From NCBI GenBank assembly GCA_001953115.1, contig LSSL01000905.1, forward strand, positions 1 through 12,961: 12,961 nt of DNA. Reading direction: 5' to 3'. Every line of letters begins with the position of its first letter. Position 1 is the first letter of the stretch. Of this stretch, positions 1 through 8,947 are shown one piece after another. The DNA comes from Smittium mucronatum (Eukaryota; Kickxellomycota; Harpellomycetes; Harpellales; Legeriomycetaceae). The translations under genes were made by a program, and so were the position numbers. The notes under the pieces are model-generated. The model did no database searches. It saw nothing but the letters and a program-made list of their open reading frames with translations, and was not told the DNA's origin.

Positions 1-188
1 TTTTTAAAAAGTTAAAAAAAATTTAAGAACTAAATAATCGTATTTTTTGAAAAAAGCTCTCCAAAAAAAACGAAACTAAGTATACATAATTATTTTGGTA
101 AATACTGTTGATTTTGATAAATATTTCTAATTTGATATTATTCAGCCCATATCAATTAATGCATTCTATTGCGTCAAAAAAAATATTA

Positions 189-291
189 TTTTGAGAAAAA
201 CGCGTTATTTTGAGAAATCTAGTTCTTTTTAAAAAAATTTACCAAGTTGAAAAAAGCTTAGGTTTATCAATAAAACGCGTTTTTCTCAAAA
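189..291. repeat. Perfect 18-bp inverted repeat with CGCG core
   Basis: TTTTGAGAAAAACGCGTT at 189-206 is repeated as its exact reverse complement at 274-291, leaving a 67-base spacer. The left arm is followed by a partial direct copy, TTTTGAGAAA at 208-217. A perfect 18-base match with two CpG steps is far beyond chance here. It could be the ends of a small non-autonomous element or part of a dispersed repeat family. No coding sequence lies between the arms. Confidence 0.85.
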
Positions 292-567
292 AACGTTTGA
301 TAATTCAGTAAAAACATATTTTATCGTTACATCCAATGATTACTTAATTTCCCATAGTTTTTGAAAAATAATGTATTTAATGATTACGGTGCTTTTATTC
401 GATAAAAAAGCTGAGGATGTAATTAAATTCATATATTGCACTGGGCGCCTATTATAAATGGAAAAAATGTACTTATCCTAATAAATTTTCAACATTTTGC
501 CAATAGATGCTTTATTTTTTTACCTCTATACTGCAGTTTAACCAATAACTTCGCCTTGTTCTTAATG

Positions 568-770
568 CTATATTTCCAACTTAGGAAAGTAGTAAAAAGT
601 TAGTAGAAAAGCGTCTGCTCGCAAAGAGAATCTCCCATATATAGTGATTTATAATTACACCTACATTTCCAAATTAGAAAGCTGGCAAAAAAGTGTTTAG
701 TAATTTGGCGATAAAAATCATAAACTCTCTTATAAATTGATAGTAAAAAATCATATTACATCTTTTCCAG
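568..770 (+). repeat. Diverged two-copy tandem duplication (~93-108 bp unit)
   Basis: The block starting CTATATTTCCAACTTAG at 568 recurs as CTACATTTCCAAATTAG at 661. The first ~33 bases of each copy match at about three quarters of positions, allowing small gaps. Weaker matches follow: TTAGTAGAAAAGCG against TTAGTAATTTGGCG, then an ATTACAC/ATTACAT ending. The copies abut, so this looks like an old tandem duplication with a small length difference. Confidence 0.5.
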
Positions 771-803
771 TGTCGCAGTGTGGATTGTCGCCGAGTAAAA
801 TCC

Positions 804-848
804 CCACTCAGTGGAACCATTTTTCTGCGCCAAAAAGAATCAGTGGGA
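804..848. repeat. Palindrome with a nearby inverted partial copy
   Basis: CCACTCAGTGG at 804-814 is a perfect 11-base palindrome around a central C. AATCAGTGGGA at 838-848 can pair with the left part of the same motif, so two alternative hairpins are possible. It lies in a relatively GC-rich patch (about 775-850) with no recognised gene. It may be a fragment of a transposable-element end. Confidence 0.4.
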
Positions 849-1740
849 TTATTTGTGGGATATAATGTTTATTGTATAATCACAAAACAATATTAGCAAA
901 TAGCATTATTAAAAGTTACGTAAAATCGCTATAACAAAAAATCACGCTGGTGTTAGGAAAGATATATCCAACAATTTATACTTTTCACTGCTGTATTATC
1001 AGTTGCAAGTTTGAGAAACTTGGGTAGAATAGTATCTTTTTTCCATAAAGCCTTATAATTTGGTTTTTTTAACCATAATATTGGCTAATAGTATTGTATA
1101 TTTTGTAAAAATACAGTGAACTCTCCTAATTTAGACATTTCACAATTATTATATGCTATAACTGGTGCTTTGAACGAACAAAAAGCATTATTATTAAAAG
1201 TCTAAATTTTATCAAAAAGTCAATCAGAATCCTTTATCAGTAAAACTTCTGGTGTGGCTATAGAATCTGCCATATATGTTAAACCAAAATCGCATCCACT
1301 GTCCTATTTCTCTCTCCCTAACCTGCTTCAAATAAGATGGGTGAATAAAGCTATATGAGACTATTAGATAAGCCACCTTCGATGATTTATGTTCATAGGG
1401 ATGTTTGTATTTGCATTTTCTAACTTTTTTTATAGCACTAAATCATTAGTAGAATTTATTGTACAATTTGAAATGTTTTTTCCCAAACAGAACTAGGGAA
1501 CGTCTGCTCTCGTCAATGTTAACTCCAATCAACAGGTAGTGTTATTAGTTAATCATTTTCTATATTAAAACAACTTCTGCTAACTTGGTCACTACTATCC
1601 TTGCTTCGATCTGTTTCGAAAATTATTCAACTTTAGAATTTCAAAATCCATCCTCTCCCAACTTCCCCCAAGGTTAGAATGGAATGATCGCGATTTTCTC
1701 ACGAAATCTTTCTTGGAGATTCATCTCATGAGTTTCTAAA

Positions 1741-2300
1741 ATATCTAATATTTAACATATAATTATGATTTTGACTATGAGTTTGGGTTTTTTCAATCTA
1801 TTCAGTAGTTTGGTTTGGTTTAAAACGAAAACCTTTATTGTTTATGCCATTTTCATCTCAAAATAATTCTGTAATTTAACTCCCGCTTATATTAAGAAAA
1901 AAAAAAGTTTTAAAAACATGCGAAAATGACTAACTAAAGAAAAAGTTCAAGTATTTATTTACTTATTTTTTAACGGAATTTTATTACAAATAGCCGCAAA
2001 AAAAAAACACTATTAAAAAATGAAAAAGTCTTGTAAAAAATTATCATCATCTCAAATTCAATAAGACCTTCCGTCTAACAACTGGTTGATATCCATTGAG
2101 AAACAGTGCAATATACCAACCGAGCAACCCCCCCCCCCTGAAATTTCTTCAAGAAGACTAGATGGCTGAATTTATATTCATTCAACAATCAACCTCTATG
2201 ATATCGATAAAGGGTTGTTTGAAACCACCAAGATTTTGGGTATAACCTACATCTAACAGTGTTTTTATTTCTTGAAAATACGCTATCTTTTAATTACTCC
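1741..2300. other. Compositional transition zone, no gene seen
   Basis: G+C falls from about 30-35% to about 20% in sampled rows between 1741 and 2040. It rises briefly around the C11 tract at 2128-2138, then drops to the low plateau after about 2290. There is no sharp junction, target-site duplication or repeat that would mark a single insertion point. No gene is recognisable. Confidence 0.5.
2128..2138. repeat. C11 homopolymer tract
   Basis: Eleven consecutive C bases stand in DNA of about 20% G+C. They cannot be explained by the local base bias and imply slippage growth or a recent origin. The G-rich complement could form a quadruplex-type structure. Compare the G5-A-G9 tract at 11594-11608. 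Confidence 0.9.
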
Positions 2301-3824
2301 CGTAGTAATCACTATTATACAATATTTATTTAATAAAAAATGTTTTGATGTTAGCTTTATTCAGTAAAACAGTTAATTAAATTTAATTAGGTGTCATGAA
2401 AAAGTGAAAGTAGTTTATTTAAAACAAAAAACATCCATATACGTTTATTTGATATCCGACTAATATTTTTTTTATATTAAATGGAATAAAACCATTTTAC
2501 TCGAGCAATCAAATTTAAGATTTTCAATTAATATTACATTAAACCTTTAAAAAAAAGAAAAGTATGTATTTAAAAATGAATTTTCGGTTATCAAGCATCT
2601 CTTGTAATTTTTTTCAAGTCATAGATCTATACTATAAAAAAAATCACCCTAAACTCAAGTTTAACTTTCTTTTGACTTTTTAAAGAAAATTATTTTATAA
2701 ATTTACAATGCGAATAAAAATAAGCAAGCACAGCGTGGATATTAGGCTACTGTATTAAAATCATATTTGAAATATATTTAGTTTTTTTATTATTTTACTT
2801 TACCTAATAAAAACTATTCGTAAGTTACTTCTAATACTTGGTGGCTAGAGATGCTTTTTATTTAATTAGATAATAAAAAACCATTATTTTGGCAAAAGTT
2901 TTCTTTTTTTTTTTTTTTGATTTTTTCAACCCTTTTCATGATTTCAAAATAGTTGAATTATTTAGGTCTGGTTTGTTTTAATGGTCCATAATATATCCAA
3001 GTTATTTTTTAAAATGATTGTTATTAGTTTAACATCGATTTATAATTATTATTCCAGAATTTATTATTAAATTGTGTATTTTTATTTTAAAAAATATTGT
3101 TTCTAACCAATTATTTATGCATATATAATATTTTATCCACGCCATAGCGTAAAAAATTATATTTTTTTATCTGTATTTATTTTTAACTTATTTTATATTT
3201 GTTTTATTTTAAAATAAATTTTTTTTACTGTGAAATCAAATATTTTTCCTAACTTTGTGACTGGAATGAATAGTAAAGAATGTAAAATATTAATATTTAC
3301 CGATATAATCTCCTATTTCGATTTAATTTCATTAATTTTTTTTCCTCTTCATGTATTTGATGATTTTTTATTTTGAAAAAGTAAGCTATAACTTTTTGTA
3401 ATTCATATCAAAAAATCAATGTAAGTGTATCTTTATGGATTTTTCTGGTATATATACTTATACTTATATACCATATTTATGAAGCCTAAATAAAATTTTA
3501 TACATAAATACTTAAAATAAATCGTAAATTTTTTTGTAATATTTTTTTTTACCACCATCAAAAAAAAAATAATTTAAAAATAGTATCGTTACTTAATCAA
3601 ATTAGACAATATATATAGTTTAAGAAATCATTTATCTTTTAATATTAAATTCGAGTTAAAACTGATTTTACAGTAATTTTGTTTTTCTAGTAGTTGAATA
3701 ATATAAATAAATTCCCTTTAAAAAAAAATCGGTAATTTTGTTCACTGTATGTCAGTTTGAATTTTATGTTATCTATTTAAAAAATATGATTTTTTATGTC
3801 TAATAAAAGTATCAAATTTTTAAA
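2301..3824. other. AT-rich gene-free stretch upstream of the 16S relic
   Basis: G+C is about 13-20% in sampled rows. The content is A- and T-runs, including a T-run near 2905-2919, and short AT palindromes. No open frame, tRNA fold or recognisable protein remnant was found. A short GGTGGC..GAGA..GCT word at 2840-2855 recalls the D-arm of a serine tRNA, but nothing after it supports that. This stretch may be decayed coding DNA upstream of the fossil rrn operon, but nothing in it can be named. Confidence 0.5.
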
Positions 3825-5195
3825 AATTGAGAAAAAAAATAAAATTTAAAATCTTCCAATCTTAATAATTTCTCACAATGCAAGTCGGGCATTTTTTTTA
3901 TCAATAAGGAAATCTGAGGCTTTCTATAGATTCTTTTAAATAACAAATTTATTTTTGGATAATGTTGAACGAAATAAATTTGGAAACTTTTTTTAAATTA
4001 TGCTAAGCCGTGACGATAGATTCTCATAAGAAAACGAGACTATTTGACACATTAATTTTTTTTTTTTTTAAAAAATTAAATATAAATATTTTAATTATAA
4101 TAGGCACATTTTTGAAAACCAACTAATCGATTTTTTTTCAAAATTTGTAAAAAAATTAGATTCGTATTTTTTATTTTTCCGAATAAAAATTGAAATTCAA
4201 AACTTAAGAAACTATCCTTAAACATTATGCTCAAATATTTCATAAATTTTTTTTTCTAAATACGTATATCTAGGTTTTATTTAAATACTATTTATCTAGA
4301 TATTTAAATTGAATGGCTCTTTAATGTTATCAATTTAATAGATTAGTAATCCATAATTAATAGTTAATAATTGTATACGATATTCAAAAAATAATAGTAG
4401 TAAATATAATTGAACCTAACATTTTTATAAACTAAAAAAAAAACATGATTAAAAGATTTTTTGTATTAAATAAACATCCCTTAATTATAATAAATATTTT
4501 TTTAAATAATTTTATACAAACATATTAAAAATCGCACAGTTTTTTTTATTCTCTGTCATATGCAGTCAATGATACCTCTAATTATCTCTTCTTTTTAATT
4601 TTATAATTGTTATTGGTTATTTTAACAACTAATTATCATTAAATGATTTTAAAGTTTAAATTTTCAGTTTTAAAAATTTACCCAAGAAAAATTTATTGTT
4701 TTTTCTTTTTTATTTATCATTAAACTATTCAAAAATTAAAGAATAACTGAATAAATATTTTAAATATTTAACATTTAATGCCATAAATTTATTAAATTCT
4801 AATATATTGGTATTTTTATGAAATTTTGAATATATAATCAACTATAACTAATTTAATTGAACTCAAAAATATCCTATTATTAAAAAGTGGAATTTTTTTA
4901 AATTTTTTCATTCATCTTAATATAACCAGACATAAAAATTAATTCTTAAAATTTTCCAAATCCGTTTATATAAACATAAAGGAGTCGGATTGTATTATAT
5001 TTATTCCAAATAATTTGAATAATACTTTTTATGGAAATACTTAATTATGGGTCTAAATATTTAAATTCCAAGCTAAAAAATAAAATAGCGAAATATTATC
5101 GATTTAAGAATTTTTTTTTATAAAATTCTTTTTTTCCATGAATAATATGAGTAGCAGTCGTTAATATGGCCAATAATCCGAAATCATTAAAAATT
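3825..5195 (+). pseudogene. Decayed bacterial-type 16S rRNA gene
   Basis: This is the remnant of a small-subunit rRNA gene. Anchors that follow the bacterial 16S in order (approximate E. coli positions) are: ATGCAAGTCG at 3878-3887 (~55); GGATAA at 3957 and TGGAAAC at 3981-3987 followed by AAATTATGC (~150-180); CTAAGCCGTGACGATAG at 4003-4019 (~270, normally CTAGGCGACGAT); AATATT at 4085 and ATAATAGGCACA at 4097-4108 (~365-380, normally ACAATGGGCGCA); TAATCC.TAATTA at 4347-4359 (~555); GATACC at 4571-4576 (~790); TGAAATTTTG with AACTATAAC at 4819-4848 (~1070-1110); GAACTCAAA at 4859-4867 (~1140); TTCATTCATCTTA with ACCAGA at 4907-4930 (~1200-1220); AGTCGGA at 4983-4989 (~1315); TGAATA at 5016-5021 (~1345); AGTCGTTAATATGG at 5156-5169 (~1492, normally AGTCGTAACAAGG). 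The last AGTCGGA-to-AGTCGT spacing is 173 bases against about 175 in E. coli. Essential sites such as the 530 loop, the ATTAGATACCC loop and the ACACCGCCCGTC decoding strand are destroyed, so it cannot work as ordinary rRNA. The ends are estimates. Confidence 0.8.
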
Positions 5196-5816
5196 ATATT
5201 TCAAAAATAACCAAAAAGCATTAATTTTTTTTAAATAATTTTACAATATATAGGGGATAAATATTAAAAAATCGCCTCTTTGAAAAATTAAAGGATTTAA
5301 AAAAATTATTTGGTGGGGAATTGATTAATATTTTTTAAAATTAAACCGAATTTATATTTTCTATATCATTGGTGTTTTTTTAAAATTTTATTCTCGATAA
5401 ACAATATCAAAGTCCTGGTGGAATATATAATTAACACAAAAATTAAAATATATAATATATAATATATGATTAAAGCGGAGAAAGCTTATTTTTAAAATCG
5501 CAATTTTTTTTAGAATATTCAAAATGGCTATTAAAAAATGAATAACACATGTTAATTTTTCAAAGGAAAAAAAAAATACATGATAAAAAGGTTTGATTGG
5601 AACAAAAATAACAACATTATGAAAAATTACGATTTAATCTTACAAAATCCGCTAATTTTTTATACATTAGAGTTTGTAAAAATTCATAGAGATCCATTTT
5701 CTGGGCAAAATATTTTTAATTATATCATATATGTACCAAAATTACTCAAATTTAGATAAAAATAAAAAAAATCCTGTACAAAAGATTGAAAAGTTTTATA
5801 AGGGAATTTTAATAAT
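5196..5816. other. Spacer between the 16S and tRNA-Ile relics
   Basis: About 620 bases of AT-rich DNA with no recognisable gene. In living bacteria this interval is usually well under 200 bases, so it has gained sequence or absorbed insertions. It contains the AATATAT triplet repeat at 5447-5467. No boxB/boxA antitermination signals or processing stems were recognised. Confidence 0.5.
5447..5467. repeat. Three tandem copies of AATATAT
   Basis: Three exact 7-base copies (5447-5453, 5454-5460, 5461-5467) in the spacer. This is simple-sequence growth and no function is implied. Confidence 0.9.
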
Positions 5817-5895
5817 ACATTTGTAGAATGCTGTTATATAATGTTTCTTAGTTTTAAAATAGGTCTTATATCTAGTAAGTCCTTATTTTTTTTCG
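5817..5895 (+). pseudogene. Decayed tRNA-Ile(GAU) relic in the 16S-23S spacer
   Basis: TTGTAG at 5821-5826 matches the D-arm entry of bacterial tRNA-Ile(GAU). It is followed after exactly 34 bases by AGGTC at 5861-5865 (variable loop and start of the T stem), the same 34 bases as in E. coli. AAGTCC at 5877-5882 matches the T-loop end, with 3 bases more than standard. The anticodon position reads about GTT instead of GAT, and the stems no longer pair, so the gene is dead. Its place between 16S and 23S on the same strand is where bacteria and plastids carry trnI. The ends are inferred from the tRNA length. Confidence 0.6.
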
Positions 5896-5919
5896 AAAAA
5901 ACAATAATACATATAATTT

Positions 5920-5992
5920 ATCAAGCTCATGCTACAAAAAATATTTAAAAAGAAATTATCGGATAATATCTTTTTTAATAAATAAAATTAAA
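5920..5992 (+). pseudogene. Possible tRNA-Ala(UGC) relic
   Basis: AGCTCA at 5924-5929 matches the D-arm start of tRNA-Ala. It lies just downstream of the tRNA-Ile relic, where trnA usually follows trnI. Beyond this six-base word the agreement is poor: no anticodon stem and no GTTCGA loop. The call rests mainly on position. Confidence 0.2.
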
Positions 5993-6734
5993 AAAAATAG
6001 TCAAATTTTTTTAGATTATATTGGATATCTAAACAACTAATTTAACTTAAATAAAAAGTTGTGAAATTTTTTATGGTTAAAGGAAAGATCTATATCAAAA
6101 TAAGGAAAAAATACAAAATTTAAATTTTTTTAAGTTAGTGGATTTAACTTTAACCCGATTCATAAATTTTTCTTGTTTGGAAAGATTAATTTTAAGAAAA
6201 TAAGAAATATTATAAAAATAGATTATTTTGGCTAAAGGATATAGTATCAGATTATTTAATCTTTGAATATAGTTGCAGTCAAATAAAATTTATTTATAGC
6301 ATCTATAATTTTATGCAATACTAAATTATCAAGATTGAATAAATTTTTTAGAATAATTGTAATTTTATACCTCGAAAACTGCTTAGTAATCAAAATTCCA
6401 TCATAAAAAGCTCTATATTATTTGAATCCCAAAATCTAATTGAATTCAGTAAAAATATAAAATTGATTGATAATATTTTTCATTTGAAAAAGTATCACAA
6501 GTTTTTATACATCATGAGAAAAAAATATATATTAAATGAATCTTTAAACTTTTAAATCACTCATTTTGAAAACGATTTAATAATTTTATGGGAATTTTTA
6601 TATTTATAATATTGAACTTAGGATATAAATCTCGTGACCTACGAGTAGTTTTCCTAAAAAAATCATTATTAAATTATTCATAATAAGATAAATCTTTCTT
6701 CACCCCTTGAATCGAATCTCAATTTGTATGGAGA
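5993..6734. other. Spacer between the tRNA relics and the 23S relic
   Basis: About 740 AT-rich bases without a recognised gene. The usual bacterial trnA-23S gap is a few hundred bases, so this interval too looks enlarged. It ends in a somewhat more GC-rich patch (about 6616-6760) with a nested hairpin at 6618-6657, and the words GAATCGAATCTC just before the 23S start. Confidence 0.5.
6618..6657. repeat. Nested hairpin upstream of the 23S relic
   Basis: TTAGGA at 6618-6623 pairs with TCCTAA at 6652-6657. Inside it, CTCGT at 6631-6635 pairs with ACGAG at 6641-6645 around the 5-base loop GACCT. Extra AAA/TTT pairing is possible between the two stems. The structure is unusually intact for this decayed region. 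It sits about 80 bases before the inferred 23S start, where a pre-rRNA processing stem or a tRNA could have been, but it does not have tRNA geometry (5-base loop, no T33). Confidence 0.55.
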
Positions 6735-6766
6735 GTTTAAAGTGGCGTATAGATGTGGGATATTGA

Positions 6767-6781
6767 AATAATAATAATAAT
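6767..6781. repeat. (AAT)5 microsatellite inside the 23S relic
   Basis: Five exact AAT units lie in the 5' domain of the decayed 23S gene, followed by ATAATATAA. Growth of a microsatellite inside a normally fixed rRNA domain is further evidence of loss of function. Confidence 0.9.
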
Positions 6782-7030
6782 ATAATATAAATGTGAAATT
6801 ATATATTTTTTTATTTTTTATAGAAAAACTTCGAGGAAAAAGACATGACGAATTTCCATTATTTTTTATATAATCTGTCCTGTAATTTTAAAGCTTAGGT
6901 TTCGTTTTGAATTCATATAATTAATTTTTATTTCATATTTTTAAATATTGTTTTTCAACTTATTAATAAAATACTTAGTATAAGAAAATTAAATATATCA
7001 AAAGTTATTAAAAATAGAACGTAAAATAAT

Positions 7031-7071
7031 AAAAAAAAAATTTTTTTTAATTTTTAATTTTTAATTTTTAA
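7031..7071. repeat. A10/T8 palindrome followed by four TTTTTAA units
   Basis: A10 at 7031-7040 and T8 at 7041-7048 run into four exact 7-base TTTTTAA copies at 7044-7071. This simple repeat interrupts the 23S relic between its domain I and II anchors. Confidence 0.9.
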
Positions 7072-8947
7072 TTTAAATATAATTTTATTGGTAAGTATAT
7101 ATGATAAAAAACAATCTTTTAGCTCGAAATTTCTGTTTTTTTTAGCATGAAAATCTATTTTGAGTAATAAAATTAAATTTGAATATTTAGATATTGATCA
7201 TAAAAATGATAATTTAAACCTATATTTAGTATTTTTTTGTATGTTTTCCCGAATTCCCGATTTTTTAAAAAAAATAAAGCTTCACTTTATATATATTGTG
7301 CAAAATAGTCAAAATTTTGGGTTATATATGCGGCGTTAAAAAATTAAAAATGATGAAAAATTATTATAATGAAATACAGAATAACTAATTATTCTAAGAA
7401 TTAATTTTTCTAAGCTAAAGGTTTAAATATATTTTCGATTTCAAATAAAATGTGATGTTATTTAGAGAAATGTACATTTTATAGCCAGTTTTTATACAAA
7501 AAAACCATCAAAATTATTTATATTAACAAAAAAAAAGTTTTGTTTCGTTATATTATAATAATTTTTAAAATTTTTGTAAATATTGCTCTAAGTCTTAAAT
7601 ATTTGATCAAAAAAAGCAATTGGATTTAATATTACTAAAATTAAATCTTAAAAAAGTTCAAAAATCTATATGCCATATATAATAATTTACGCGGATTTTT
7701 ATAAAATAAAACAAGATCGATTTATTAAGCTTCGGAATATTTTTTATTTTTAATTTTTTCAAAAGTTAAATTAAATTAATAGATTATAGTTATAAAAACA
7801 TGTAAATATATAAAAATAGGAATCATTACTTAAATTTTTATTTTTGCGTAGAAGCTTAAAAAACACAAATAAATTTTTCTTTTTAAATAAAAACGGTTCA
7901 ATTTTTTTAAAAAGCGCATTTTGAAAAGATAAAGTAGCTAAATATTATTTATTAAAAAAATAATTTAGGTTTCATATCAATTCGAAAAGAAATCAATTTA
8001 TTTTAAAAAAAATTTGAAATTTTTAAATGGACTTTGAATGGAAAAAGACTTATCAAAAAATATATACTAAAAAATCATGTTTTGATATTTGTGTTAGATA
8101 AAATAAATATTCCCACATTAGCGAAATTAATTATCTCAGACCCCAATCGAGAAATTTAAAGCATATGTCTCATTAGATAACAAAATATTTTACATTATTT
8201 CCCATTTAAATATTAAAAATGTGTTTATTTATTTATAGACAATTAATCGAAAACTTATTCAGGGATATTAATGAATATAACCTTATTTTTGCAAGAAGAA
8301 TCATTTTTATTAAAAAAAAACTTAAAATTAATATACTGAAAAATAATTTAATAATAATTAAAGGTGAAATAGATGAATTCCGCAAAATAATTGAAAAAAT
8401 AGGTAAAATTAAAAATAGTACCTAAAGCGGTTTGATTTAATTGAATAGTTAACTATACGACAAAAAAAATATTGATATCAAATCTTGGATATATTATCTA
8501 AAGAATAAGGATAACTGATACAATTCAATGATTTATATTGAATTTTGCTGGCACATATTACTACACCCAGAAAAAAATTCATAATGTCTCTCATTTTATT
8601 TATTTAGCGCTAGGTAGTCTAGCTTATACAGGAAAAATTTGAGCTGAAATATTAATGTATTAATTATTTCGGAGCTATTTAGAAAAAGAAAAATGTATTA
8701 TTATAAGTATGCCGAATATAATTATTATCTTGACCTACTCGATATTTTTATATTTTCTATGCTTTGCTTTTTATTTGGCTTAAATACCCTTAAAAATACT
8801 TAATTCAAACAAAAGATTTAGACTTTATTAAATCCAGATTTATTATTATTATTTATATTCAATTTTTTTTTATTTCGATATATTTAAATTGAAATGAGAT
8901 TTTTTTATGTTAAAGTTAGTTTTTAAAGATTTATTCTAATTTAATGC

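Larger units (their letters stand above)
1..1740. other. Moderately AT-rich non-coding segment, host-like
   Basis: No gene is recognised. Sampled rows hold about 30-35% G+C, roughly double the rest of the window, and contain intact-looking GC-bearing words, for example around 775-850 and 1240-1340. Frames are closed by frequent stops. A reading frame from about 745 to 893 is open without an ATG, but at this composition that length is expected by chance. The segment carries an inverted repeat at 189-291 and a diverged duplication at 568-770. Its texture (A-runs, CGCG-centred words, no open frames) resembles eukaryotic intergenic or intron DNA, perhaps from an arthropod; this is impression, not proof. 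Confidence 0.5.
6735..8800 (+). pseudogene. Decayed bacterial-type 23S rRNA gene
   Basis: This is the remnant of a large-subunit rRNA gene, about 2.07 kb against 2.9 kb in E. coli. Ordered anchors (approximate E. coli positions) are: GTTTAAAGTGGCGTATAGAT at 6735-6754 followed by GTGGGAT (5' end); CGAGGAAAAAGACATGACGA at 6832-6851 (~232, normally CGAGGAAAAGAAATCAACCGA); AAAAATAGAACGTAAAA at 7010-7026 (~480); GCCAG at 7484 and CCATCA at 7505-7510 (~1050-1080); TAAGCTTCGGAA at 7726-7737 (~1675); TGCGTAGAAGCTTAAAAAAC at 7845-7864 then ACGGTTCA at 7893 (~1765-1815); TAGCGAAATT at 8119-8128 then GACCCCAATCGA (~1950); TGTCTC at 8166; TTTATTTATAGAC at 8228-8240 (~2070); GGATAACTGATAC at 8509-8521 and GGCAC at 8550 (~2446-2490); TGT..CATTT..GCG.CT.GGT at 8585-8615 (~2500-2550, nearly gap-free); GGAGCTATTTAG near 8671 (~2650); ATGCC at 8709. 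Domain III is shortened. The peptidyl-transferase strand lacks AGGC, and the sarcin-ricin loop and ACGGAAAGACCCC are lost, so it is not functional. Confidence 0.85.

Noticed and set aside
2838..2860. GGTGGC..GAGA..GCT, like a serine tRNA D-arm
   Set aside because: No anticodon arm, variable arm or T-arm follows.
6744..6857. First read as 16S pieces (GCGTAGAGATCTGG-like, and GAGGAA..ATGACG-like)
   Set aside because: The spacing was wrong for 16S by about 400 bases. Both pieces fit the 23S 5' end and the CGAGGAAAAGAAATC block better and in order.
8239..8402. Possible eukaryotic exon between TTTATAG and AG|GTAAAA splice-like sites
   Set aside because: Splice-like words are common in AT-rich DNA, and the 23S alignment explains the same bases better.
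8219..8425. 68-codon open frame on the + strand with a charged, protein-like composition
   Set aside because: It lies wholly inside the 23S relic and begins within its TTTATTTATAG anchor. By hand estimate, with about 10% stop codons per frame, one or so ATG-started frame of 60 or more codons is expected by chance in a window like this.
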